Shown one piece after another: positions 1-7,629 of a stretch of 18,307 nucleotides of DNA (its first letter is position 1; every line of letters starts with the position of its first letter). Where the stretch lies: the NCBI GenBank assembly GCA_034409055.1, contig DAOUMU010000169.1, positions 1-18,307 on the forward strand, given 5' to 3'. This stretch comes from DAOUMU01 sp034409055 (GTDB lineage: Bacteria > Chloroflexota > Anaerolineae > 4572-78 > J111). A model generated the notes under the pieces. It had not been told where the DNA came from, did no database searches, and saw only the letters and a list, made by a program, of their open reading frames with translations. Made by a program: the position numbers and the translations under genes.

Positions 1-1
1 T

Positions 2-115
2 TTATGTACCAGGCTCTATTCCAAGTTAACCGCCCACACCTTGTGCATCTATCTCAACCGTCTGGCGGGTAACCCTGATTTTTTGCAAATCAAGTCTTTG
101 GCCTTTCCTATCTAG
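2..115 (+). CDS. Transposase C-terminal fragment (IS982-like), cut by window edge
   Basis: Frame 2 of the plus strand is open from the window edge to a TAG at 113-115 and gives 37 residues. They include TAHTLCIYLNRLAG followed by FLQIKSLAFPI at the very end. From memory this resembles the C-terminus of DDE transposases of the IS982 type. The 5' part lies outside the window, so it cannot be said whether the gene is intact. No terminal inverted repeat of the element could be identified because only one end is present. Family assignment is tentative; transposase origin is more likely than not. Confidence 0.55.
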   Translation, partial: LCTRLYSKLTAHTLCIYLNRLAGNPDFLQIKSLAFPI

Positions 116-228
116 CATAAGGCCCTACTAATTTATTGTATTGACTGGAGTTCATGTTTAATAATTCGTTTGGCATTATCCCCCCTGCTTATGCCACAGC
201 ATGCTAACAATTCCTAGATAGAAAAACT

Positions 229-272
229 GGTCATATTGATATGGTCCTCGACTATACCCTATCGATATGACC
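229..272. repeat. 16-bp inverted repeat, possible operator
   Basis: GGTCATATTGATATGG at 229-244 pairs with the reverse complement of 257-272, differing at 2 of 16 positions, with a 12-nt spacer. The arms are AT-rich, unlike the GC-rich coding DNA nearby. It could be an operator, an IS-associated site or a cruciform. No adjacent gene makes one reading compelling. Confidence 0.4.
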
Positions 273-373
273 AAAAAACTCTACCCGATTGATAGGATAT
301 AAACTTTCACCCATTCTACCACTTTTCCCCCCATCATTCAATGCTTTTTTCACAAGCAGATACTCTGAGCAAA

Positions 374-400
374 CCAGGCCGGTTGAGTCAACCGGCCTGG
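374..400 (-). terminator. Strong hairpin, candidate terminator of the minus-strand operon
   Basis: A perfect 13-bp stem (CCAGGCCGGTTGA against TCAACCGGCCTGG) with a 1-nt loop lies 317 bp downstream of the E2 stop codon. Only short T runs follow the stem on either strand (TTTGCTC on minus), so it is not a textbook intrinsic terminator. It is the strongest hairpin after the operon and could stop either strand. Confidence 0.4.
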
Positions 401-516
401 CTCGTTTCATCAAAATTCATTTTCAAGATTAGTTGGACCGGCTGGCCCGGATTAACAGCTACAGGCGTGTGTAATCGTTGGGGGAGCGTTCCAAATCGGT
501 AAACGGATAGGTAGCA

Positions 517-560
517 GATTAGCGGATACTGGCCGTAAATCGCAGGTCTATCCGCTAATC
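517..560. repeat. 12-bp perfect inverted repeat
   Basis: GATTAGCGGATA at 517-528 is matched by its reverse complement at 549-560. Further copies of the TCCGCTAA-like word follow to about 575. It looks like intergenic repeat DNA, and no function is visible. Confidence 0.45.
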
Positions 561-653
561 CGCTAAATATCCGCTGCCCAATTGGCTACGGTTCGTTGGC
601 TATCGTACCAGATTTTCGGGCCTTGTCCCAACTGTATGCCCATTGGCAGTATA

Positions 654-713
654 TGTAGGGCAAGTTGCCAACTTGCCCACAGCACCGTTGACAAGTTAGC
701 AACTTGTCCTACA
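654..713. repeat. 60-bp palindromic REP/MITE-like element
   Basis: The ends TGTAGGGCAAGTTGC (654-668) and GCAACTTGTCCTACA (699-713) are 15-bp inverted repeats with one mismatch. Inside are two more hairpins, 658-678 (10-bp arms, 1-nt loop) and 690-708 (8-bp arms). It starts 3 bp past the E2 stop codon, so it may act in mRNA 3'-end protection or termination. No clear target duplication is seen. Confidence 0.65.
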
Positions 714-716
714 AAA

Positions 717-2084
717 TTAGGCCAACAGCAAATATGGCTCCTCAATCAGTTGGGAGACCCGCTCAAGGAAACGAGCGCCTTGCATGCCGTCAAGCGGACG
801 ATGGTCAACCGACAGGGTCAAGTGCATCACGGGGCGCACGACCACGGCCCCGTCCAGGGCCACCGGTCGCTCCCGGATGCGGCCTACGGCCAGGATGGCA
901 CTCTGGGGGGAGTTGATGATGGCGTGGAATTGGTCGATGCCAAACATGCCCAGGTTGCTCAGGGTGAAGGTGCCTCCTTCCAGGTCTGGCAGGCTTAACT
1001 TGCCTGACCGGGCTCGGGCGACCAGGTCGGTACGCCGCTGGGCAATCTGGCTCAAGGTCAACCGGTCGGCCTGGCGGATCACAGGTACGACCAGGCCCTG
1101 GTCGAGACCAACCGCCACGCCCACATTCACTTCCGGTTGGCGCAGCAGCCCGCTATCCTCAGCCTCTGTTGCCTCAACCCAGGCCACATTAACCTCGGGA
1201 AATTCGCTCAAGGCCTGGGCGCACACCTTGACCAGGATATCGGTGATCGTCAACCGAACTCCGGTGCTGGCCTCCACTTTGGGCAACAGCCCCTCTCGCA
1301 TCCGGGTCAGGGCAGTGGCTTCGACTTCAACCGACAGGTAAAAGTGGGGGGTGGTGGTGAAACTGTGGGTCATACGTTCGGCCACGACCCGGCGGATCCC
1401 CTGCAATGGCTCTACCTGGCCCGGCCTGGCCGTGGCCGGCGTGGGGGCAGGCGAGACCGGGGCCGGACCTGCGGCCCGTTGGACATCCATTTTGACGATG
1501 CGCCCGCCGGGACCCGTCCCTTCCACCTGGGTCAGATCAACCTCCAGTTCATCCGCTAACCGCCGGGCCACCGGCGAGATGCGCTGGGGTGGGGCGGCTT
1601 TCACCCGGTCGGCGTACCAGCGCACGTCGGCTTCGACAATACGTCCGCCGGGACCACTCGCCTCGACCTGGGTCAGGTCAATCCCCAGTTCATAAGCTAC
1701 TCGCCGCGCCCGGGGCGTGGCCATGAGGCGACCGCCGGCCCGACCACCGGCAGCCTGTTCACCTTTCCCCGGCTCTGATGGTGGGGCAGGACGGCCCGCT
1801 GCGGTCGGGGCCGGAGCCGCTTCAGGCGCGGTGGGGGCCGTTTCACCAGGGGCTAAAACGTGGCTAAGCGGGGCGCCAATAGGCACGGCCCTGCCCGCCT
1901 CGACCAGGATGGGCCCCAATACCCCATCGGCCGGCGCTTCGATCTCCATCGTCACTTTATCGGTCTCAATTTCCAACACCGGCTGGCCCTTCTTGACCGG
2001 ATCTCCTTCGGCCTTGAGCCAGCGGACCACAGTGCCTTCCGTCATGGTCAGGCCAAGTTGGGGCATATAAATGTCAGTGGCCAC
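717..2084 (-). CDS. Dihydrolipoyl acyltransferase E2 of a 2-oxoacid/acetoin dehydrogenase complex
   Basis: This is the core subunit that takes the acyl group from E1 on a swinging lipoyl arm and passes it to CoA. The 455 residues show a lipoyl domain (about 1-78) with the lipoylation lysine K43 in ETDKVTME. Two tandem E3/E1-binding domains follow (about 120-156 and 168-204), each carrying a DLTQVE..GPGGRIV core, then an Ala/Pro linker. The catalytic acyltransferase domain (about 225-455) carries the HRPLDG motif (H428, D432). The start is GTG at 2082-2084 with GGAGG 8 nt upstream, 2 bp after the E1-beta stop. Two peripheral subunit-binding domains behind one lipoyl domain is unusual. No E3 gene is in the window. 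The acyl specificity (pyruvate, branched-chain or acetoin) cannot be read with certainty. Confidence 0.93.
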   Translation of the reverse strand: MATDIYMPQLGLTMTEGTVVRWLKAEGDPVKKGQPVLEIETDKVTMEIEAPADGVLGPILVEAGRAVPIGAPLSHVLAPGETAPTAPEAAPAPTAAGRPAPPSEPGKGEQAAGGRAGGRLMATPRARRVAYELGIDLTQVEASGPGGRIVEADVRWYADRVKAAPPQRISPVARRLADELEVDLTQVEGTGPGGRIVKMDVQRAAGPAPVSPAPTPATARPGQVEPLQGIRRVVAERMTHSFTTTPHFYLSVEVEATALTRMREGLLPKVEASTGVRLTITDILVKVCAQALSEFPEVNVAWVEATEAEDSGLLRQPEVNVGVAVGLDQGLVVPVIRQADRLTLSQIAQRRTDLVARARSGKLSLPDLEGGTFTLSNLGMFGIDQFHAIINSPQSAILAVGRIRERPVALDGAVVVRPVMHLTLSVDHRPLDGMQGARFLERVSQLIEEPYLLLA

Positions 2085-2086
2085 GG

Positions 2087-3079
2087 CTAGTACCTCCGTC
2101 CAAAGAGTCCTTTGACTGTCTCGACGACCTGCTGCTCGTTGGGAATGGTCGTTGCCTCCAGCACCGGGGCCATTGGAATGGGGACGTCGGCCGCGCCAAT
2201 GCGCTTGACCGGGGCGTCAAGATCGTCGAAAGCTTCATCGGAGATGATGGCCGCAATCTCAGCCGTAACCCCGTAGCTCAGGTAGCCTTCGTCAATTACC
2301 ACGGCTCGCCCGGTCTTATGAACCGACTTGAGGATGGTTTCTCTGTCGAGCGGTCTAAGGGTGCGCGGATCAACGACTTCGGCCTTGATACCTGCCTCGA
2401 CCAGAATGTCGGCCGCTCCCAGAGCCACCTGGACCATACTCGAAGTGGCGACCAACGTCACGTCATTCCCTTCCCGTTTAATATCGGCCACCCCCAGGGG
2501 AACGGTGTAATCCCCGATAGGCACCGGTCCTTTAAGCCCATAACTCATCTTGTCTTCCAGAAAAACGACCGGGTTGTCGTCACGGATAGCCGATTTGAGT
2601 AATCCCTTGGCATCGTAAGGCGTCGAGGGCATAACCACCTTCAGGCCGGGGATATGGGCCACCCAGGCTTGCAGGCTCTGCGAATGTTGGGCGGCTGCCC
2701 CACGGCCCGCGCCCATGGCGGTACGAATGACCAGGGGGACTTTGGCTTGCCCGCCGGTCATATAGTGCAGCTTGGCCGCCTGATTGACAATTTGATCCAT
2801 AGCCAGGGTCAAAAAGTCGCTGAACATGATCTCCACGACCGGGCGCATCCCGGTCATAGCAGCGCCCACGCCCAACCCGGCGATACCCGCCTCGGCAATG
2901 GGCGTGTCCATAACCCGCTCTTTGCCAAATTCAGTCTGCAAACCCTGGGTAATATTGAAGACACCGCCGGCATTACCAACATCTTCACCCATCATAAATA
3001 TGGTGGGGTCACGGCTCAATTCCTCACCCAGTGCTTCGCGGATAGCTTCACCCATGGTTATTTCACGTGTATCAGGCAT
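2087..3079 (-). CDS. 2-oxoacid/acetoin dehydrogenase E1 component, beta subunit
   Basis: This is the beta half of a thiamine-diphosphate-dependent alpha2beta2 E1 that decarboxylates a 2-oxoacid (or cleaves acetoin) and acylates lipoyl-E2. The 330 residues match the usual length of AcoB/PdhB-type subunits. Visible landmarks are MGEDVG (30-35), DTPIAEAG with the TPP-activating glutamate E63, and AQHSQS with H132. The C-terminal transketolase-like half runs to the end. The start at MPDTREIT is chosen because the family begins with a similar REITM/Y segment. The gene overlaps the end of E1-alpha by 8 bp, which suggests translational coupling, and ends 2 bp before the E2 start. Confidence 0.93.
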   Translation of the reverse strand: MPDTREITMGEAIREALGEELSRDPTIFMMGEDVGNAGGVFNITQGLQTEFGKERVMDTPIAEAGIAGLGVGAAMTGMRPVVEIMFSDFLTLAMDQIVNQAAKLHYMTGGQAKVPLVIRTAMGAGRGAAAQHSQSLQAWVAHIPGLKVVMPSTPYDAKGLLKSAIRDDNPVVFLEDKMSYGLKGPVPIGDYTVPLGVADIKREGNDVTLVATSSMVQVALGAADILVEAGIKAEVVDPRTLRPLDRETILKSVHKTGRAVVIDEGYLSYGVTAEIAAIISDEAFDDLDAPVKRIGAADVPIPMAPVLEATTIPNEQQVVETVKGLFGRRY

Positions 3080-4043
3080 AGATATGCTCCATTACTTCGC
3101 TCAGGTCGGGCACGGGGGATTGGTTGACAAATTCAATTGCCTCTTGCATCTCGGCCTCAACCTTTGCTTCGATTTCTTCTATTTCTGCTGCTGAAAGCTG
3201 CTGATTCTCCAACAACCAGGCCCAGAAACGCCTCACCGGTTCCTGCTGCCAGCGCGCCTCTATCTCCTCCTGGGTACGATAGCCCCGGGCCACCCCAACG
3301 TCACCCATGTGGTGACCGCACAGGCGATAGGTGCGTGCCTCGATAAAACTGGGGCCCTGACCGGCTCGAGCCCGGTCCACCGCTTCTTTGGCCGCTTCGT
3401 AGACAGCGATCACGTCGTTGCCATCGACCTGGGCGGTGGGTAGTCCAAAGGCCGCAGCCCGCGCCCCGATAGGCTGGCCGGGGGCCGTCACCCATTCGGA
3501 GCGAGAGTACTCGCCAAAGGTATTATTTTCGCACATGTAGATCACCGGTAATTTCCACAAGGCAGCCATATTCAGTACTTCCATGAACACCCCCTCATTG
3601 GCGGCCCCATCGCCAAAAAAGCAAACGGTCACCTGGCCTGAGTTTCGTTTCTTGGCTGATAGGGCAGCTCCGGTGGCAATGCCTAACCCCCCCCCGACAA
3701 TCCCGTTTGCGCCCAGAACACCCAGGCCAAGGTCGGCGGCATGCATGCTACCGCCTTTGCCCCGGCAATAGCCGGTCACCCGGCCACACAACTCGGCCAA
3801 CAATCGTTTAACGTCGCCGCCCTTAGCGATGAGGTGACCGTGCCCGCGGTGGGTACTGGTGATGTAGTCGTCATCATTCAAGGCCAGGCAGGTCCCCGCA
3901 GCGACCGCCTCCTCGCCAATGTAGAGGTGCAGTAGGCCGACGACTGTCCCTCGTTTGTACAGTTCCTCTGCGGTCTCCTCAAAACGGCGGATGCGCCGTA
4001 ATCGATAGTACATCTTGCTTAACAAAGCTTTGTCTAATGACAT
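3072..4043 (-). CDS. 2-oxoacid/acetoin dehydrogenase E1 component, alpha subunit
   Basis: This is the TPP-binding alpha subunit of E1. The 323-residue protein has the pyrophosphate/Mg-binding signature GDGAANEG (144-151) ending in ENN (172-174), and GKGGSMH (95-101) followed by GANGIVGGG. The loop YRLCGHHMGD (239-248) corresponds to the E1-alpha phosphorylation-loop region. Its length and GKGGSMHAADL context look like acetoin dehydrogenase AcoA as well as bacterial PDH/BCKDH alpha subunits. ATG at 4041-4043 has GGAGG 6 nt upstream. It lies 22 bp after the LarA-like gene, so the dehydrogenase complex appears co-transcribed with the racemase. Confidence 0.92.
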   Translation of the reverse strand: MSLDKALLSKMYYRLRRIRRFEETAEELYKRGTVVGLLHLYIGEEAVAAGTCLALNDDDYITSTHRGHGHLIAKGGDVKRLLAELCGRVTGYCRGKGGSMHAADLGLGVLGANGIVGGGLGIATGAALSAKKRNSGQVTVCFFGDGAANEGVFMEVLNMAALWKLPVIYMCENNTFGEYSRSEWVTAPGQPIGARAAAFGLPTAQVDGNDVIAVYEAAKEAVDRARAGQGPSFIEARTYRLCGHHMGDVGVARGYRTQEEIEARWQQEPVRRFWAWLLENQQLSAAEIEEIEAKVEAEMQEAIEFVNQSPVPDLSEVMEHIYA

Positions 4044-4065
4044 CTATTCCTCCAAGCTTTTTTAT

Positions 4066-5325
4066 CTATGGCTCCACGATCGGCAGCACCGACCCTCCTG
4101 CTGGCAAGACGATCAGGGTGGCGGTCGAACCGGCTTGGGTCAGGGCCGATTGTAGAGCCTCAGCCGGGTTGTCAAAAGGATAGAAGCCCAGTGAGCGGGC
4201 AAAATCGGGCGGTAGGGCCGATACCAGGTAGATATCAGCCCGTTTCATGGCCATAGCCACCGCTGCGGCTTTGTGTCCACCCAGGACAAACTCTCGCTGA
4301 ATACGAGCCAGGATTTCATCGGGAGAGGCTGCGGCTGTCATCCAGGCTTCAAACGTCTGATTACCCAATCCTTCGCTACATTCCGCAACCAGGACGATGA
4401 CACCACCGGGACGCACGGCCTGAACGGCATTGTCCAGGGCTTTTTGGGCCTGGTATAAATTCATGTCCTTGGGATAGCCACCGGCACTGACCAGCACAAT
4501 GTCTGCCTGGTGAGAAATGGTGACCGCGCCACGCGCCTTGATTAATTCACAGCCTTGCCGGTGGGCCGCAATCATATCGCCGGCCACCGCCTCAGCAATA
4601 CAGTGCTGTCCATCCACCACCACGTTGAGGATAAAGTCCACCCCGACCAGGGCTGCCCCTTCCTCTAAATCATCCCGCACCGGATTGCCTTCGACCCGAC
4701 CGGCCACGGCCTGGGACCGGACCATCAGGGCGTGGTTGGCACAGACCGTGGCCTTGGAGGCGCAACCGGGCAGAATAGCCTTGGCTCCCCCGGAGTAGCC
4801 GGCAAAGTAGTGAAACTCCAAGTTACCCAGACAGATCCGCAGGTCAGCCTCGACGACCGGGCGAAAAATTTCAACCGGTGTGCCGATTGTAGTCACTCCC
4901 AAGCGGATGGTGTCGGTCGGGTCGTGGTTGATGACCTGGAAACGGCGATACAGGGTAGGGCCAACCGTCGTCTCAAGCTCGGTGGCGCTCATCGGGCGAT
5001 GCAGTCCGAGAGCGATCACAATGGTGATCTTCTCATCAGAAATACCGGCCGCCGTGAGCTCGGCCAGGACCGGGGGCAGCAGTCGGGCGGAGGGACAGGG
5101 ACGGGTTATGTCACTGGTGATGATGGTCACTTTTTGTCCTGGCCGAGCTATGTCACGCAGCCGCGCCGTACCAATCGGATGGGTCAAGGCCTGGTGCAGA
5201 AGGGTCGTTTCGTTGTTGCTTGTGGGGCACGGCCGGGGGGTTAAGACACCCAACAAGTTGGCGGTGGGTATTTCGAGTTTGTAGGTGGTGTGACCAAATG
5301 GGAGGTGCAGGGTGCTGGTACTCAT
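4066..5325 (-). CDS. LarA-like nickel-pincer 2-hydroxyacid racemase/epimerase
   Basis: LarA-family enzymes racemise 2-hydroxy acids by hydride transfer to a nickel pincer nucleotide. Seen here in about 419 residues: IALGLHRPM with H109, and a segment starting at H172 followed by AGYSGGAK with K182 and then H198. These line up with H108, H174, K184 and H200 of Lactobacillus LarA, where K184 binds the cofactor. The start is set at MSTSTLHLPFG because that ATG overlaps the previous stop as ATGA. The upstream-extended frame (to 5382) is only the out-of-frame tail of that gene. LarB, LarC and LarE, needed for cofactor synthesis, are absent here. Placed before the E1/E2 genes, it could supply the enantiomer oxidised to the 2-oxoacid. 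The substrate may not be lactate. Confidence 0.85.
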   Translation of the reverse strand: MSTSTLHLPFGHTTYKLEIPTANLLGVLTPRPCPTSNNETTLLHQALTHPIGTARLRDIARPGQKVTIITSDITRPCPSARLLPPVLAELTAAGISDEKITIVIALGLHRPMSATELETTVGPTLYRRFQVINHDPTDTIRLGVTTIGTPVEIFRPVVEADLRICLGNLEFHYFAGYSGGAKAILPGCASKATVCANHALMVRSQAVAGRVEGNPVRDDLEEGAALVGVDFILNVVVDGQHCIAEAVAGDMIAAHRQGCELIKARGAVTISHQADIVLVSAGGYPKDMNLYQAQKALDNAVQAVRPGGVIVLVAECSEGLGNQTFEAWMTAAASPDEILARIQREFVLGGHKAAAVAMAMKRADIYLVSALPPDFARSLGFYPFDNPAEALQSALTQAGSTATLIVLPAGGSVLPIVEP

Positions 5326-5855
5326 TTGACTGCTGCCCCGTGATCGCGCTGAGCGGCGTGCAGGTATACAGTTTGCTGCCAAATCTGCTCATCTTGGAGC
5401 GAATATAGTTTGCCAACGCAAAACTCGACCTGGCTCATACAGGTATCTCGCCAGACCCCGCTTTGGATGAAGGCGTCATGTTCTTCCGGGATAGAAATGT
5501 CCCACTTGATCAGGTCGCGACAATTACAGGCCCCAAATTCAGCCTGAAACTGGTCCATCAAGCGGGCTACGATGCGGCGAGCGATTCGTTTGGCCTCTTT
5601 GTGATTGGCGATACGCTGCGCAGCCAGTTTGCCTACGGCCATGGCTGCGCCAGAAATCGCCCCACAAACACCCCCTGAATAGGCCACGCCACCGTTAAGG
5701 GCCATGGCCGGAGATGAGTCGGTCGCGTCCGGTAAACCATAGAGCTCCTGTAGCACAATCAAGCTCGTTTCTGCGCAACCGTAAATATTGTCTTCGGTCA
5801 GAAAATAAGAACGAGCCTTTTCCATAACTTCCTGTTCGGTTATGTCGAAAGCCAT
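5322..5855 (-). CDS. C_GCAxxG_C_C family redox-type protein
   Basis: The 177-residue cytoplasmic protein has the cysteine pattern of this family: C27 in GCAETS, C64 in GGVCGAISGAAM, C110/C112 (ACNCRDL), C139 and C146. Many proteins of this type sit beside oxidoreductases and may bind a metal or Fe-S centre, but the biochemical role is not established. ATG at 5853-5855 is preceded by GGAAAGG. It starts 22 bp after the GntR gene and overlaps the LarA-like start by 4 bp (ATGA), so translation is probably coupled. A role with the racemase or AOR is inference from position only. Confidence 0.8.
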   Translation of the reverse strand: MAFDITEQEVMEKARSYFLTEDNIYGCAETSLIVLQELYGLPDATDSSPAMALNGGVAYSGGVCGAISGAAMAVGKLAAQRIANHKEAKRIARRIVARLMDQFQAEFGACNCRDLIKWDISIPEEHDAFIQSGVWRDTCMSQVEFCVGKLYSLQDEQIWQQTVYLHAAQRDHGAAVK

Positions 5856-5877
5856 AAAAAAACCTTTCCAGCAATGG

Positions 5878-6570
5878 TTATGGCTGATCCGTAGGTTTCA
5901 GGTTTTCGGGTGGTTTTCCCAGGTCTTCGATGTGCTTTTGCATAGCCAGGGCCGCTTTTTCAGGTTCGCCCGTCATTAGCGCATCCAGTAATTCTTCGTG
6001 ACGCCTGGCCAGGTACTCCAGATCATAGCTGGATATACGGGTGGTGACAATCGTCCAATAGCCAAACTGCAACGTCTGCCAGAGTTGATACAACAGCTTG
6101 TTGCCAGAGATTTGCAAAATGGTTTCGTGGAAGTTGTTATCCAGCCGAATCATCCGCTCCGCGTTCTGGTTTTGGGCCGCCTCGATCATCTCGTCCAAAA
6201 TTCGCCGCAGAGTCTGCACGTCCGCTTCGGTCAAGCGAGAAGCGGCCAGGCGAGCAGACAGGGACTCGAGGGCGGCCCGCACCGAATAGACCTCGTACAG
6301 CTCTTCCGGAGAAAAAGAACGCACGGAAGTCCCCTTGTACGGTTCTGCTTCCAGGAAACCCAGCAGAACCAGGTCCCGGATTGCCTCACGCACCGGCGCT
6401 TGACTGACCCCGAGTTGGCGGGCCAGGGCACTTTCCACAATTCGATCCCCCGGTTTGAGTTCCCCTCTCAGGATTGCCTGGACCACAAACTCTTTGATTT
6501 GTTCACTCAGTACAACCCGGGGTAGGATTTCTGGTTCTTCACTTTTGGATCTTATTGGTGAATACATCAT
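5878..6570 (-). CDS. GntR-family transcriptional regulator, FCD subfamily
   Basis: The 230-residue protein has an N-terminal winged helix (about 20-85) with RQLGVSQAPVREAIRDL as the recognition region. An all-helical FCD effector domain follows (about 92-220). The FCD metal/ligand-site residues are visible as D144, H148, H191 and H213. Such regulators usually sense a carboxylic or hydroxy acid and repress the operon they sit in. Start choice is between ATG at 6568-6570, ATG at 6565-6567 and an upstream TTG. ATG 6570 is used because ACGGTG lies 4 nt upstream. It starts 10 bp after the HprK-like gene. No operator could be assigned. Confidence 0.9.
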   Translation of the reverse strand: MMYSPIRSKSEEPEILPRVVLSEQIKEFVVQAILRGELKPGDRIVESALARQLGVSQAPVREAIRDLVLLGFLEAEPYKGTSVRSFSPEELYEVYSVRAALESLSARLAASRLTEADVQTLRRILDEMIEAAQNQNAERMIRLDNNFHETILQISGNKLLYQLWQTLQFGYWTIVTTRISSYDLEYLARRHEELLDALMTGEPEKAALAMQKHIEDLGKPPENLKPTDQP

Positions 6571-6580
6571 CAAGCACCGT

Positions 6581-7462
6581 TTACAGCAACCGCTCTACCT
6601 CATCCCAAACGAGCTGAGGTGTTTTGGCTCGGATTAGATAATATGGACGCTGGCAAAAGCGATGGCAGAAGTCGGCCCGTTTGAGCCGCAGTTCATCGGT
6701 ATCAATCACCGGCATTGGCAGGCCCGGGGCCAACAACTGATTAAGGCCAAAGTAATTCATCAGCGAATGGTAGGTTTGATACTCTTTCTCAAAGGGAATC
6801 ATTTCGACCACTTTCGTGTCAAAATGGCCGTCAATGGCGGGTAGAATAACCAGGTCAACGTTGGCAGGTTCTTCGTAATTGAAAAATTCAGGTGTTTTGT
6901 CGAAAAACTTGGCCACACCCTGATCCTGGTTGGGCAGGTCGGACCGCTCGGTGCCTTTGGCTCGCACCCGCAAAAAGACGCTCTTGGAGCCCATCACGGC
7001 CAGGCCTTGTTCATCCGTGACGGTGGTTTCAGTAGAAATCACCAGCCCGCCTCGCCGGCAACCTTCAATTTGGGACATGGTTTTACCGTGATTGGTCTCC
7101 CCCCCCAGGAACATAATCGTCAGGTCCCGGTAGCGAACGGCTGAAGCGTGAAAGGCATGGAGACCGTTTTTTTCCATCTGCAAGGCCAGCATAGATACCA
7201 GTATTTTTTGGAGTTCGCCTTGATGCCAGTTCCCCTTCAGAGTCAACAAGTTGTTTTCGTAGCGGATATCTTTCTTGACGGCCTCCTGGTCCCAGACAAC
7301 GTGAGGCTCCGGGCTGGTCACCTCGGGCTCAATTTGTACGTTGGCCAACCGGTAATTCAAGAAGGTCATTTCATCCAATACATGGTCCAAAGACGAAGAG
7401 CCGTAGACATCAATACGTAGGCGAGCATCACCGGACGACATTTCTTCGGAAAGTTGCAACAT
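6581..7462 (-). CDS. HprK-like P-loop protein, unknown function
   Basis: This 293-residue protein is not fully recognised. The middle (about 101-150) resembles the catalytic core of HPr kinase/phosphorylase and related small-molecule kinases: HAFHASAVRY, then hydrophobic IMFLG, then a Walker A loop GETNHGKT (121-128), then GGLVIST. The Asp pair expected after this strand in HprK is replaced by TETT. The first 100 residues match nothing I know. The start ATG at 7460-7462 is set by AAAGGAGT upstream; a further N-terminal extension would run into the adjacent mobile element. It sits between the dikinase ATP-grasp gene and the GntR gene, so a sensory or metabolite-kinase role is possible. Confidence 0.6.
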   Translation of the reverse strand: MLQLSEEMSSGDARLRIDVYGSSSLDHVLDEMTFLNYRLANVQIEPEVTSPEPHVVWDQEAVKKDIRYENNLLTLKGNWHQGELQKILVSMLALQMEKNGLHAFHASAVRYRDLTIMFLGGETNHGKTMSQIEGCRRGGLVISTETTVTDEQGLAVMGSKSVFLRVRAKGTERSDLPNQDQGVAKFFDKTPEFFNYEEPANVDLVILPAIDGHFDTKVVEMIPFEKEYQTYHSLMNYFGLNQLLAPGLPMPVIDTDELRLKRADFCHRFCQRPYYLIRAKTPQLVWDEVERLL

Positions 7463-7479
7463 GGTTTTTAATACTCCTT

Positions 7480-7621
7480 TCACTACCCGACACGAGGAGA
7501 GAAACCAGGTTTTTTGTCGTCTGAACCAAGCTAATCGTTGCTTTTTGGGCATTCAGGAGAACCAAAAATGCCTCAGCAAGTGAAAAACCTGGTTTCTGAT
7601 TTTCAAATGTCGGGTAACGAA
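7480..7621. mobile_element. MITE-like element A, copy 1, with 10-bp target duplication
   Basis: The 142-bp element has terminal inverted repeats TCACTACCCGACA and TGTCGGGTAACGAA, and a 15-bp perfect internal inverted repeat (7500-7514 and 7583-7597, AGAAACCAGGTTTTT). It is flanked by the direct repeat AATACTCCTT at 7470-7479 and 7622-7631, a clean 10-bp target duplication. It encodes no protein, so it must have been moved in trans. The duplicated target is the ribosome-binding region of the HprK-like gene. It is about 93% identical by eye to 12669-12808, in the same orientation. Confidence 0.88.
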
Positions 7622-7629
7622 AATACTCC

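Larger units (their letters stand above)
116..716. other. Non-coding region downstream of the catabolic operon
   Basis: No credible gene is seen here. The stretch separates the transposase remnant from the end of the E2 gene. It holds a 16-bp imperfect inverted repeat (229-272), a strong hairpin (374-400), a 12-bp inverted repeat built from TCCGCTAA-type words (517-560) and a 60-bp palindromic element touching the E2 stop (654-713). ORFs crossing 563-998 are shadows of these repeats and of the E2 gene. Confidence 0.7.
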
